Assembly: GCA_902774025.1 (NCBI GenBank)
Contig: CACYGY010000025.1
Coordinates: forward strand, 1-36,740
Origin: an uncultured Eubacteriales bacterium
GTDB taxonomy: Bacteria; Bacillota; Clostridia; Christensenellales; Aristaeellaceae
DNA length: 36,740 nt
Direction of reading: 5' to 3'
In this document: positions 25,041 through 33,444 of the stretch, one piece after another
Numbering within the stretch: the first letter of the stretch is position 1
Layout of the letters: each line of letters opens with the position of its first letter
The notes under the pieces: model-generated
The model's database searches: none
Seen by the model: the letters and a program-made list of their open reading frames with translations, nothing else
Told to the model about the DNA's origin: nothing
Made by a program: the position numbers and the translations under genes

Positions 25041-25098
25041 AAAGGAGGAATCCGCGGTTCCTGCCCGGGACGGTCCGGGGATCCGCGGTCTGATCATG
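25041..25098 (+). promoter_or_regulatory. Ribosome site separated from its start codon by a nested hairpin
   Basis: AAAGGAGG (25041-25048) is 47 bases from the ATG at 25096, with no start codon at normal distance. Between them CCGCGG (25052-25057) pairs with CCGCGG (25083-25088), enclosing CCCGG (25064-25068) / CCGGG (25075-25079). Folding would bring the ribosome site to an effective ten bases from the ATG. Confidence 0.5.
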
Positions 25099-26253
25099 AA
25101 AAAAGCCGCCACACTCCTTCTGGTGATGATTCTGCTTTCAGCCCTTATGTCACCGGCCCGTTCCGCTCCCATGACCCTTGGCCCTGATGAGGGCATTGTG
25201 GATCTCCATCCCGGCGATTCAGCGGTCTGGAAACCCTTCGGGGAGGCGGGTGAAACGGTCTATTCGGTGAGCGATTCCTCTCTTGCTTCCATTTCCTCTG
25301 CCGGTCTGATTCAGTGCCTTGCCCCCGGTGAGGTGACCTTTTCAGCCTCTTTATCACAGGAAGAGGAAACCATGCTCTGGGTCAACATCCTTCCCAGGGA
25401 GGACGGACTGTACCTGTTCGAATCCCAGGGCGTGTTCGTGAATGGAGGTCATCGCGCCGAGTCCGGTTCCATGCCCCTGAGCAGAGAAAGGAGCCTGTGC
25501 AGGAACCAGGAAGACCTCTGTTTCTACCTGGACAGATGCCTGCTTCCCGCCCTGCAGCGTATACAGGACCCTGCGGAGGCTGTTCTGACAGCCATAGCCA
25601 ACTTTGGCAGACTGTGGACGTCGGAAAAGCTGTTTTTCGATCCCGCCATTGGCGGACTTGCGGAGGATGCTTCCGCGGACTGGATGTATCTTTTGATGTA
25701 CCGGAAAGGCGCCTGTGTGCGGTTTTCCAGTCTCTTCTGCTATCTCATGTACCTTGGCGGGGCCGAGGCCTGTCAGGTGGAGAGCAATTCCCCGGGGCGG
25801 AGTCATGACTGGAATCTCATCCTGCATGACGGGTATGGTTATAATCTGGAAAACCACAACTTTCTGGTGAAGCCGGAGGAACGCCTTGTTCTGCCGCCCT
25901 TTTCCGCAGAAACCGCATCTTTCTTTGCCTCCCAGGTGTATTCGGACGCGTGGATGTATTACGGAAAGGACGGAAAGGAACAGGTTCTTCAAGGGATCCC
26001 GGAGCTGGGCCGGAATCTTTCGGAAGAATGTCCTCTCATGATCTCGGAGAGAGGTCCGGATGGACTGTACCGTGTCCGTTTTGAGGTCCTGAAAAAGGGA
26101 CATATCCCATGCTTCCGGGATGGAACCCCGGTGACACTGCAGGATATCCGTTACCGGAACATGGAATCTGACGAGGATAACCGGGAAGCCGTTCTCCTGT
26201 TTGATCAGGCCACAGAGATGCTGCACCGTGTCATTCGTCCTCTGTTTGAATGA
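25096..26253 (+). CDS. Secreted transglutaminase-like protein with Ig-like domain, 385 aa
   Basis: A signal peptide (MKKAATLLLVMILLSALM, then SPARSA) is followed by a Big2/Ig-like domain at about 30-110 (DLHPGDSAVWKPF, SVSDSSLASIS, GEVTFSASL). Residues about 150-280 resemble the transglutaminase-like fold: C207 in RKGACVRFSSLFCYLM, H237 in SHDWNLIL and N250 in GYGYNLENHN, in the family order Cys, His, Asp; the third residue is Asn rather than Asp. Such domains act as proteases, amidases or cross-linkers on walls and surface proteins. Because the isopeptide-bearing surface protein gene is divergent and adjacent, a role in surface maturation is possible but unproven. The start follows the signal peptide; the 30-residue in-frame extension is rejected. 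Confidence 0.82.
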   Translation: MKKAATLLLVMILLSALMSPARSAPMTLGPDEGIVDLHPGDSAVWKPFGEAGETVYSVSDSSLASISSAGLIQCLAPGEVTFSASLSQEEETMLWVNILPREDGLYLFESQGVFVNGGHRAESGSMPLSRERSLCRNQEDLCFYLDRCLLPALQRIQDPAEAVLTAIANFGRLWTSEKLFFDPAIGGLAEDASADWMYLLMYRKGACVRFSSLFCYLMYLGGAEACQVESNSPGRSHDWNLILHDGYGYNLENHNFLVKPEERLVLPPFSAETASFFASQVYSDAWMYYGKDGKEQVLQGIPELGRNLSEECPLMISERGPDGLYRVRFEVLKKGHIPCFRDGTPVTLQDIRYRNMESDEDNREAVLLFDQATEMLHRVIRPLFE

Positions 26254-26265
26254 CACGCTTCCGTT

Positions 26266-26295
26266 TTGCACATTCCGTTCTTCCTGTGATAAAAT
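26266..26295 (+). promoter_or_regulatory. Candidate promoter of the NifU/GH38/phosphoesterase operon
   Basis: TTGCAC (26266-26271) and TAAAAT (26290-26295) are 18 bp apart. It starts 12 bases past the previous stop and 48 before the NifU-like ATG. Confidence 0.5.
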
Positions 26296-26342
26296 GTTCC
26301 GGTCATCCGCCGGGTGCGAGATTATTTCTGGAGAGGTTGTCT

Positions 26343-26576
26343 ATGAAATCATATATTGAAGATGTGCTGGCTCCCCGGATTCAGGGAGACGGTGGCTGGG
26401 TGGAGTTTGTATCTCTTGAGGATCAGCGTCTGACCCTTCTTTTCCGTGGCGAGTGCTCCAAATGCCAGATCCTCTCCAGATGTCTGGACTGGATTTCCCA
26501 AAAGATCAGGGAGGATCTGGGACAGGAGGTCACGATTCTGCCTGTATGCAAAAAACCCTTTTTCTGGGACCGCTGA
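26343..26576 (+). CDS. NifU-like (C-terminal domain) Fe-S protein, 77 aa
   Basis: A stand-alone NifU C-terminal domain, as in B. subtilis YutI and Nfu proteins, which carry iron-sulfur clusters to client enzymes. The signature is LAPRIQGDGGWVEFVSLED, then LLFRGECSKCQILSRCLDW, with the CxxC pair that binds the cluster; an additional Cys follows in SRCLDW. The length is typical for the domain. GGAGAGG lies six bases before the ATG, and an in-frame extension to 26250 into the preceding gene is rejected. It is the first of three tightly spaced plus-strand genes (21 bp to the GH38 gene), but the functional link to mannosidase is not obvious. Confidence 0.85.
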   Translation: MKSYIEDVLAPRIQGDGGWVEFVSLEDQRLTLLFRGECSKCQILSRCLDWISQKIREDLGQEVTILPVCKKPFFWDR

Positions 26577-26597
26577 GACGGATGGGAGGATGCTTGA

Positions 26598-29573
26598 ATG
26601 GCACATGTGAAAGTCGTACGCCGTTCCATGCGGCCGGAGGAATGGACTGAACTGCGTTTCGGATGGCTCCAGAGAGGCATCTATGAGGAGATGGAGGAGA
26701 TTCAGGACCTGACCATCCGGGACGCGCGGCAGACGGGAGAAAACAGTTACGAATACCTGGACGGCGGCGAGAGGCCGCTGAAAAAGGGAGATGTCTACTT
26801 CACTCCGGACGGAACCGCGTTCATCCGGGGTTCCGCCCGCGTTCCTGAGCGTTTCAGAGGCAGGGATGTATATCTGAAGCTGTCCACGGCGGGGGAAATG
26901 ATGGTCAGGGTCAACGGACGCTATGCCGGTGGTCTGGATCCCAACCGTGACCGCATCTATCTGAATCCCTTCCTTCAGGGGGAAGAAGTTCGGATTGAAA
27001 TCGAGGGATACAATCGTTCCAAGCCGGACGATGAGCGCAATCCTGCATCCCTGGGTATCCGGGGCTGCCGGCAGATCTTTGAGGGGGCCTTCCTGGCCAC
27101 CATCCGGGAAAACGTCCAGTCTCTGGTCTACGACTATATCCTTCTGATGGATATCGCCCAGTGCGAATACTTCAATGAGGACTACCGGCATTTCCTCTAT
27201 GAAAAACTGAGTCATGCCCTGGACCTGGTGGATTTTGATACCTGGGAGGGTGTGGACGCAGCCGCTGATTATGTGGAGAAGTTCATCTACGGGAACACGG
27301 ATTTTCACGGAAGCGGGGATGTGGCTCTGGTGGGGCACTCCCATCTGGATCTGGCCTATTACTGGCGCCGAATCCATTCCGTCCAGAAGAATGCCCGGAC
27401 GGTCCTGATCCAGCTGCGCCTCATGGACCGTTACCCTGAATTCCGCTACACGCACACCCAGGCCCACACTTATGAGATGCTGGAAAAATATTATCCTGAG
27501 CTTTTTGAGGAACTGAGGGTAAAGGTGAAAACGGGCCAGTTCGAGCCGGTAGGGGCTATGTATGTTGAGCCGGACTGCAACATTCCCGCCGCGGAGAGTC
27601 TCATCCGCCAGTTCCTCTACGGACAGCACTATTTCCGCCGGGCCTTCGGGAAAACCGTAGACAATGCGTGGCTTCCCGATGTTTTCGGCAACAGCTGGAT
27701 CATGCCGCAGATTCTGAGAAAATGCTGTGTGGATTACTTTGTGTCCAACAAAATGTCCACATGGAATGACACCAACCGATTCCCCCACAACAATTTCATC
27801 TGGAAGGGCATCGACGGCAGCACGGTCTATGCCTGCGTGCCTCCCACCCATTTCATCACCTGGAACATGCCCAGCCAGATCCAGGAGAACTGGGAGGCCT
27901 ACCAGGACAAGGAAAAGGGCGGACAGACCCTGTCCATGTACGGATATGGGGACGGTGGCTCCGGCGTCACGGAGGAAATGCTGGAAATGATCCGCCGCTT
28001 TCCCAAGGTTTCTGTCATGCCCAGGGTGGAGGTCACCGGCGGCGCGGATTTCCTGCACAAAAACCTGCTTCATAACGAAAACCTTTCCGTATGGGACGGG
28101 GAGCTCTATCTGGAAATGCACCGGGGAACCTTCACCACAAAGTCCAATCTGAAGAAAATGAACCGGCTTCTGGAATTCCGTCTGCGCACCGCTGAACTTC
28201 TCTTTTCTCTTCAGGCCCTTCAGGGAGGGGCGTATCCCGGGGATGCGCTCCGGGACCTGTGGAAAAAGCTTCTGCTCAACCAGTTCCATGACATCCTTCC
28301 TGGATCCCATATCCATCCGGTCTATGAGGATGCCATGCAGGATTATTCGGACATTTCCGCTCAGATCACAGAACTGCTGGAACCTCTGAAAAGGGATGAC
28401 TGGTTCAATCCCCTGCCCTTTGACAGGAAGAGCATGGTGTTCATTCCGGAGGAGGGAGGAAACGTGACGCGGGACGGCTCCCGTGGATTCTGGGCGGAGC
28501 CGGGCCTTCCCGGACTCGCCTCCGGGTCCGTAGCCCCCATGAAGGGAATCCCCGGATGGCTGAAGGTCCTGAACGGCGAAGATCACACCCTGAAAGTGGA
28601 AACCCCTGCTTACCGGATTCATTTCGGCCGGGACGGAAGTATCCTTTCCCTGTGGGACAAAACGCTCGAACGGGAATGGGTTCTGAAGGGAGCAGGATTC
28701 AACAGGCTGCATATCTGGGCAGACCATCCCGGCACCTATGACGCCTGGGATATTCTTCCCAACTACAGGGATGTGGAGATTTCAACATCGGTCACATCCC
28801 CCCTGTCCCTTACCTTCTCCGATGATGTGAGTGCGGAATTCACCGCGGTGCTCTCCTGCGGAAGCAGTACCTGGACCATGGTCCTCCGCCTCTTCGCCCG
28901 CTTCAGGGGCATTGAGGTGGAGCATCTGGTTGACTGGCGGGAAAAGCATCGCCTGGCCAAAGTGAACTTCGGGGCGGATGTGCTGACACGGGAGATTCTG
29001 TGCGACACCAGTGCCGGATACATCCGCAGGAGCCTTACCCGGAACACCACGTGGGAGCAGGCGCGCTTTGAGGTCTGTCACCACAAGTGGTTCGATCTCT
29101 CCGAGACCGGCGCCGGCCTTGCCGTGATCAACAGTGGCAAGTACGGGGTAGGCCTGGAAGGAACCGAAGTCAGTCTCAGCCTTCTGCGGTCCACCATCCG
29201 GCCGGACATTACCAGCGACATGGGGGATCATGATCTGAGGTACCTGATCCTTCCCCACGCCGGGAATGCCGTGGAAGCCGGGATAAACCGCCTGGCGTTT
29301 GAATACAATGTCCCCCTGGTGCAGGCCAGGCCTGCCGTGCCCGAAGAACTTCGGAACGCCATCTGCTCAAGCGGTCTGTACCTGCAGTCCATGAAGCTCT
29401 CGGAAGACGGAAAATGTGTCATTCTCCGGCTCAGTGAACAGGACGGGCGTCGCGCCCGGATCACCTTCCCCACCCCCGTGCTCTGCATGAACATGCTGGA
29501 AGACCCGGAGGGCGAAGCGCAGACGGTCCAGGTGCGTCCCTTCGAAATCGTCACCCTGGGCATTCCCCTCTGA
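26598..29573 (+). CDS. GH38 alpha-mannosidase, 991 aa
   Basis: Glycoside hydrolase family 38 enzymes cut alpha-mannose links with a zinc-assisted retaining mechanism. Zinc ligands lie in VGHSHLDLAYYW (H249, D251), the nucleophile is D361 in WLPDVFGNS, and NQFHDILPGSHIHPVYEDA is the conserved helical-domain motif. An N-terminal beta domain (about 1-230) has the lead-in LSTAGEMMVRVNGRYAGGLD. The C-terminal half is beta-sandwich (for example IEVEHLVDWREKHRLAKVNF). No signal peptide is present, so it is cytosolic and probably acts on imported manno-oligosaccharides. The start has GGGAGGA seven bases upstream. It is followed 14 bp later by the phosphoesterase gene, so both are likely one transcript. 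Confidence 0.93.
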   Translation: MAHVKVVRRSMRPEEWTELRFGWLQRGIYEEMEEIQDLTIRDARQTGENSYEYLDGGERPLKKGDVYFTPDGTAFIRGSARVPERFRGRDVYLKLSTAGEMMVRVNGRYAGGLDPNRDRIYLNPFLQGEEVRIEIEGYNRSKPDDERNPASLGIRGCRQIFEGAFLATIRENVQSLVYDYILLMDIAQCEYFNEDYRHFLYEKLSHALDLVDFDTWEGVDAAADYVEKFIYGNTDFHGSGDVALVGHSHLDLAYYWRRIHSVQKNARTVLIQLRLMDRYPEFRYTHTQAHTYEMLEKYYPELFEELRVKVKTGQFEPVGAMYVEPDCNIPAAESLIRQFLYGQHYFRRAFGKTVDNAWLPDVFGNSWIMPQILRKCCVDYFVSNKMSTWNDTNRFPHNNFIWKGIDGSTVYACVPPTHFITWNMPSQIQENWEAYQDKEKGGQTLSMYGYGDGGSGVTEEMLEMIRRFPKVSVMPRVEVTGGADFLHKNLLHNENLSVWDGELYLEMHRGTFTTKSNLKKMNRLLEFRLRTAELLFSLQALQGGAYPGDALRDLWKKLLLNQFHDILPGSHIHPVYEDAMQDYSDISAQITELLEPLKRDDWFNPLPFDRKSMVFIPEEGGNVTRDGSRGFWAEPGLPGLASGSVAPMKGIPGWLKVLNGEDHTLKVETPAYRIHFGRDGSILSLWDKTLEREWVLKGAGFNRLHIWADHPGTYDAWDILPNYRDVEISTSVTSPLSLTFSDDVSAEFTAVLSCGSSTWTMVLRLFARFRGIEVEHLVDWREKHRLAKVNFGADVLTREILCDTSAGYIRRSLTRNTTWEQARFEVCHHKWFDLSETGAGLAVINSGKYGVGLEGTEVSLSLLRSTIRPDITSDMGDHDLRYLILPHAGNAVEAGINRLAFEYNVPLVQARPAVPEELRNAICSSGLYLQSMKLSEDGKCVILRLSEQDGRRARITFPTPVLCMNMLEDPEGEAQTVQVRPFEIVTLGIPL

Positions 29574-29587
29574 AAGAAGGGCAAACC

Positions 29588-30331
29588 ATGAGTCTGTATG
29601 CCATCGGCGATCTCCATCTCCATTTTGCCTCTCCTCTGAAGGCCGGGAATCAGACGAAAGGGATCTGGCGAAACCATGAGGAACGCTTCAGGCGGATCTG
29701 TCAGGATCTGATCCGTCCTGAGGATACTCTGGTACTGGCAGGAGACCATTCCTGGGGCCGTACGCTTGAGGAAGCCATGCCGGATCTGGAGTACATCATG
29801 CGTCTCCCGGGACGGAAGGTCCTTCTTCGGGGGAACCATGACATGTTCTGGGATGCCGGGAAAACCGAAAAACTGAACCGGGCCTTCAACGGACGCCTCA
29901 CTTTTCTTCAGAACAATTTCGTGCCCTATGAGGATGGAGCCCTTGTGGGTACCAAAGGATACACCTTTGAGGGTCCCTTTCAGGTGGGATATCTGGGAAG
30001 GATCATGAGTTGGGATCCGGAGGCCAAGGATCATGCCGATCTGCTGGTGGAGCGGGAATCCCGGCGTCTACGCCGCTCCCTGGATATGGCCCGGGCCAAT
30101 GGCAGAGCGCCGATAGTCCTCTTTCTCCACTATCCGCCCACCAGCATTCTGGAAAAGGATAGTATTTTTACCCGCATGGCGGCATCCAGTGGTGTCCGGC
30201 ACGTGGTCTACGCCCACTGTCACGGGGAAGCCCGTTTCCATGACAGTCTCCTGGGTGAGCATGACGGGATCTGCTATCATCTGGTCTCCGGAGACTACCT
30301 GCGATGGATTCCGGAGAAGATTCTCCCATAA
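29588..30331 (+). CDS. Metallophosphoesterase, 247 aa
   Basis: A calcineurin-type phosphoesterase with the five standard metal motifs: IGDLHLHF (D8, H10), LAGDHSWGR, LRGNHDMFW, LFLHYPP and YAHCHGEARF. The second motif is DHSWG rather than the common DxxD, as in a subset of bacterial proteins. It is cytosolic with two metal ions expected, cleaving phosphomonoesters or diesters; the substrate is unknown. AAGGG precedes the ATG and the gene follows the mannosidase by 14 bp, so the two products may act in the same glycan pathway. About 190 bp further on a hairpin ends the region. Confidence 0.9.
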   Translation: MSLYAIGDLHLHFASPLKAGNQTKGIWRNHEERFRRICQDLIRPEDTLVLAGDHSWGRTLEEAMPDLEYIMRLPGRKVLLRGNHDMFWDAGKTEKLNRAFNGRLTFLQNNFVPYEDGALVGTKGYTFEGPFQVGYLGRIMSWDPEAKDHADLLVERESRRLRRSLDMARANGRAPIVLFLHYPPTSILEKDSIFTRMAASSGVRHVVYAHCHGEARFHDSLLGEHDGICYHLVSGDYLRWIPEKILP

Positions 30332-30517
30332 AATCCGGGAAACGGTCAAATCCCGGGGGCGTGAAGGACGCCTGAAAAAGATGGGTGGAACAGATCTGCA
30401 GAATCCCCCGCTTCCCTGGAAATCCAATGCACGGGGAAAAACCCTGATGATCTTGCTTTGAAATACCGACATGACCGTGAAATGTGTGACCTGTTTTCCT
30501 TCACTGAGGGACACGGA

Positions 30518-30548
30518 AAAGGGACGGATCCATGTGATCCGCCCCTTT
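30518..30548 (+). terminator. Hairpin downstream of the phosphoesterase gene
   Basis: AAAGGG-A-CGGATC pairs with GATCCG-C-CCCTTT around a five-base loop, one mismatch. It ends in TTT only, so termination is probable rather than certain. The 180 bp between the stop at 30331 and here show no gene. Confidence 0.5.
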
Positions 30549-30560
30549 GATCCCGGGAAT

Positions 30561-30601
30561 CCTCTGAAAACCGGAATCTGTCAGTCTCCGGTTTTCAGGG
30601 G
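30561..30601. terminator. Bidirectional terminator-like hairpin
   Basis: CTGAAAACCGGA (30564-30575) pairs with TCCGGTTTTCAG (30587-30598), with further flanking pairs and one G-T. The AAAA/TTTT tails are symmetric, fitting termination of both the plus operon and the small minus-strand gene. The stop codon of the latter lies in the loop. Confidence 0.6.
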
Positions 30602-30814
30602 ACGCTTCCTGTCCGGTGCTTCTCCGGTCCCGCCCGCGACCCATGCCATTTCCTCTTCATCCAGCTCCACGATCTCATTCTGTGCGCTGTAACGGCCATG
30701 TGTTGCGTCAATCAGAGCCTGCAGTCCGGCATCCCCTTCAAACTTCTGAAATTCCATCAGAGCACTTAATTGCTTTTCCAGAGGATCTCTTTCTTCCTTC
30801 TGACCCCATTCCAT
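30581..30814 (-). CDS. Small protein with double-glycine leader-like end, 77 aa; possible peptide precursor
   Basis: Residues 1-60 are acidic and helical (PLEKQLSALMEFQKFEGDAG, LQALIDATHG) and end in IVELDEEEMAWVAGG, which is close to the ExLxxxELxxVAGG motif that ends Nif11-type and related peptide leaders before cleavage by a C39-type peptidase/exporter. Only 15 mostly polar residues follow (TGEAPDRKRPLKTGD), without Cys, so any product would be short and lanthionine-free. No modification enzyme, transporter or immunity gene is beside it. AGGAGGG lies seven bases before the ATG, a strong argument that it is a real gene. The last codons and the stop are part of the hairpin at 30561-30601. 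Alternatively it is a small regulatory protein that merely resembles a leader. Confidence 0.6.
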   Translation of the reverse strand: MEWGQKEERDPLEKQLSALMEFQKFEGDAGLQALIDATHGRYSAQNEIVELDEEEMAWVAGGTGEAPDRKRPLKTGD

Positions 30815-30932
30815 GAGCCATCCCTCCTTTTTCAGCCGGCTTTTCCCTGTCTGATCGAAAGGGAAAGCTCTCCAGTTAATCAGACGGATGAAAAGGCCCG
30901 ATTGCACAGCGCTTCCGAAATAAATGCCAAAC

Positions 30933-30961
30933 TTGCCATTCCAACCTCTTCATGGTAGAAT
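30933..30961 (+). promoter_or_regulatory. Promoter of tRNA-Leu
   Basis: TTGCCA (30933-30938) and TAGAAT (30956-30961) are 17 bp apart and end 10 bp before the tRNA. Confidence 0.75.
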
Positions 30962-30971
30962 AAACCGTGTT

Positions 30972-31054
<83 letters not shown>

Positions 31055-31110
31055 TTTCCCGGATCTTCCAAGGAAGATCCGTTTTTCATTCTGGTTTTTC
31101 GGAGGTGCCT

Positions 31111-33033
31111 ATGCCGAAGCTGGACTGGGGAGAAAACCTGAATCTGAAAATTGACATGCTGCCCGAAAGCCCCGGATGCTATCTCATGAAGGACGATACG
31201 GGCACCATCATCTATGTGGGAAAGGCCGTCAACCTCAAAAACCGTGTCCGCTCCTATTTCAGGGATCAGACACACACCCCCAAGGTGGAGGCCATGATCT
31301 CCCACATCGCAGACTTTGACATTCTCCTGTGTGAAACCAATCTGGAAGCGCTGTGTCTTGAATGCAATCTCATCAAGGAACACAGACCGTATTACAATAT
31401 TCTTCTGAAGGATGACAAGCACTATCCCTATATCCGTCTGGACCTCCGGGAGCCCTTTCCCAGACTCCGCCTCGCCCGGCGTATGGAGAGCGACGGCGCG
31501 AAGTATTACGGTCCCTACATCGGTGCCTCCGCGGTGCGCCAGGTCATGGATACGGTCCGGGAGGTTTTCCCCCTTCGCACATGCAATCTGGCCTTTCCTC
31601 TGAAAAAAACCGTCCGTCCATGCCTGAATTTCGAACTGGGCAAGTGTCCGGCTCCCTGTGACGGTCACTGCACACAGGAGGAATACGCCCGGACCATGTC
31701 CGGGGTACAGGCATTTCTGGAGGGAGATTATACCCAGGTTCTCTCTTATCTGGAACAGAGCATGCGGGAGTCTGCGGAGCGCATGGCCTATGAAAAGGCC
31801 GCGGTTTTCCGGGACAAGATCAAGGATGTCAGAGGCATGATGGAGCGTCAGATTGCCATCCGCACAGACCTGAGCGAGCAGGATATTCTGGCCATTGCCC
31901 AGGACGGACTGGACGCAATGGTCCAGATTCTTTATGTCCGGGGCGGACGCATGCTGGGAGGTGATTCCTTCACTCTCGCCAGGGAGGGCGGTGAAAACCC
32001 CGGGGATGTGCTGATGGCCTTCATGACCCAGTACTATACGCAGGGGGCTTTGGTTCCCCGTCATATTCTCGTACAGACCCTGCCGGATAGCGCTGAGAGA
32101 GAAATGGAAACCTGGCTGCGACAACAGAAGGGCGGGACAGTCACCCTGCGCGTACCCAAGCGCGGTGAAAAGCATGACCTGGTGCTTCTGGCAGAAAAGA
32201 ATGCAAGGGATGCCCTGGAAAAAAGAAACGCCCGGACCAGTGTCCGGGATGAGCGTACAAGAGGAGCCGCGGAAACCCTTGGGCATCTTCTGGGCCTGGA
32301 TCATTTTCCCAGGCGTATTGAGGGCTACGACATCTCCAACACCCAGGGAGTCCAGAGTGTGGGGTCCATGGTGGTCTTTCTCAATGGTGAACCGGCCGTG
32401 AAGGAATACCGCAAGTTCCGTATAAAAACCGTGGAAGGCGCCAATGATTTTGCCTCTCTGAAGGAGGTGCTGACACGGCGCTTTTCCCACGGTCTGGAGG
32501 AAATCCGCCAGCGGGAAGAAGCCGGACTGCCTCCCTCGGGAGGAAAATTCAGTGACCTTCCCGACCTGATCCTTATTGATGGCGGACCTCAGCAGCTGCG
32601 CTTTGCCAGGGAAGCTGTACAGGCCCTGGGGGCGGATGTGCCCATGTTTGGTCTGGCGGAGCGGCTGGAGGAGATCTATCTGCCGGACCGGGAGGAACCG
32701 CTGGTGCTGGATCACCGCACACCGGAGCTCCAGCTGGTCCAGCGCGTCCGGGATGAAGCGCACCGCACCGCCATTACCCATCACAGGGCTCTTCGGGGAA
32801 AAGCCTTTGTTCACAGTCAGCTGGAGGATATTCCCGGCATAGGACCGGAAAGACGGAAAGCGCTCCTTCGGGCTTTCGGTTCCCTGAAAGCCATTCGGGA
32901 AGCCTCTCTGGAGAGCCTCCTGGCAGTCAGGGGCATGAACCGGTCCAGTGCTGAGGCCGTTCTTGCCTGGGCCCGGAAAGAAGAGGAGCCGGGACGTCCC
33001 CATCCTGTCCCGGCGTCCGGAGAGAAAGCCTGA
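31111..33033 (+). CDS. uvrC: UvrABC system protein C, 640 aa
   Basis: UvrC makes the two incisions in nucleotide excision repair. The N-terminal GIY-YIG nuclease is intact (PGCYLMKDDTGTIIYVGKAV, then NLKNRVRSYF). A UvrB-binding UVR motif follows (MAYEKAAVFRDKIKDV), then the RNase H-like nuclease (GYDISNTQG, GSMVVFLNG, LILIDGGPQQL) and a C-terminal double helix-hairpin-helix (DIPGIGPERRKALLRAFGSL). Length is normal. GGAGG is five bases before the ATG at 31111; a 48-residue extension would run through the tRNA-Leu and is rejected. The stop codon lies inside the 5' arm of its own terminator, and the gene is convergent with the MntR-like gene. Confidence 0.97.
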   Translation: MPKLDWGENLNLKIDMLPESPGCYLMKDDTGTIIYVGKAVNLKNRVRSYFRDQTHTPKVEAMISHIADFDILLCETNLEALCLECNLIKEHRPYYNILLKDDKHYPYIRLDLREPFPRLRLARRMESDGAKYYGPYIGASAVRQVMDTVREVFPLRTCNLAFPLKKTVRPCLNFELGKCPAPCDGHCTQEEYARTMSGVQAFLEGDYTQVLSYLEQSMRESAERMAYEKAAVFRDKIKDVRGMMERQIAIRTDLSEQDILAIAQDGLDAMVQILYVRGGRMLGGDSFTLAREGGENPGDVLMAFMTQYYTQGALVPRHILVQTLPDSAEREMETWLRQQKGGTVTLRVPKRGEKHDLVLLAEKNARDALEKRNARTSVRDERTRGAAETLGHLLGLDHFPRRIEGYDISNTQGVQSVGSMVVFLNGEPAVKEYRKFRIKTVEGANDFASLKEVLTRRFSHGLEEIRQREEAGLPPSGGKFSDLPDLILIDGGPQQLRFAREAVQALGADVPMFGLAERLEEIYLPDREEPLVLDHRTPELQLVQRVRDEAHRTAITHHRALRGKAFVHSQLEDIPGIGPERRKALLRAFGSLKAIREASLESLLAVRGMNRSSAEAVLAWARKEEEPGRPHPVPASGEKA

Positions 33034-33054
33034 GCATTTCAGGCTTTCTTTTTT
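33024..33054 (+). terminator. Intrinsic terminator of uvrC overlapping its stop
   Basis: GAAAGCCTGA (33024-33033, containing the TGA stop) pairs with TCAGGCTTTC (33039-33048) and is followed by six T. Confidence 0.93.
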
Positions 33055-33442
33055 AATCCTGCTTTTCCTTCCCTTTAAGCCGCTTCAGCGCCGTTTTGAT
33101 AGCGTTAAAGGATATATCGGACAGATCATGCTCCACCTTGCAGGCATCTGTCCGGGCGGTGTCTTCCGGCACGCCAAGAAGACAGAGCAATTCCGTGAGG
33201 ACGGTATGACGCTCATAAATCCGGCTGGCGATGCTGCCTCCTTTCGGGGTCAGTACCAGAAAATGATCCGTCTCATTCATTTCAATGTAGCCGTTCTTGC
33301 GCAGCTGACTCATGGCAACGCTTACGGAAGGCTTGGAGACTCCCAGCATATAGGCTACATCCACGCTTCGGGCATAGCCTTTTTCAAGTGTCAGACGGAG
33401 AATTGCCTCCAGATAATCCTCAGAGGATTCATGGATCGTCAT
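33053..33442 (-). CDS. MntR/DtxR-family metal-dependent regulator, 129 aa
   Basis: A winged-helix repressor that binds DNA when loaded with Mn(II) or Fe(II). SVDVAYMLGVSKPSVSVAMS is the recognition helix region and the wing follows in TPKGGSI. Metal ligands match the family: D9 and E12 in SSEDYLEAI, H79 in RHTVL, and C101, E104, H105 in ACKVEHDL. MntR has Glu where C101 stands and DtxR has Cys there, while D9 is the MntR type, so this is a hybrid site and the preferred metal is uncertain. The protein lacks the SH3-like third domain of DtxR. ATG at 33442 is chosen for GGGGGA ten bases upstream and because the longer frame would overlap the MATE gene. It follows the MATE gene by two bases. Confidence 0.9.
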   Translation of the reverse strand: MTIHESSEDYLEAILRLTLEKGYARSVDVAYMLGVSKPSVSVAMSQLRKNGYIEMNETDHFLVLTPKGGSIASRIYERHTVLTELLCLLGVPEDTARTDACKVEHDLSDISFNAIKTALKRLKGKEKQD

Positions 33443-33444
33443 CT

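Noticed and set aside
26349..28727. Very long minus-strand open frame opposite the mannosidase
   Set aside because: It is antisense to a clear GH38 gene, with no ribosome site or family motif; such frames are common opposite GC-rich genes.
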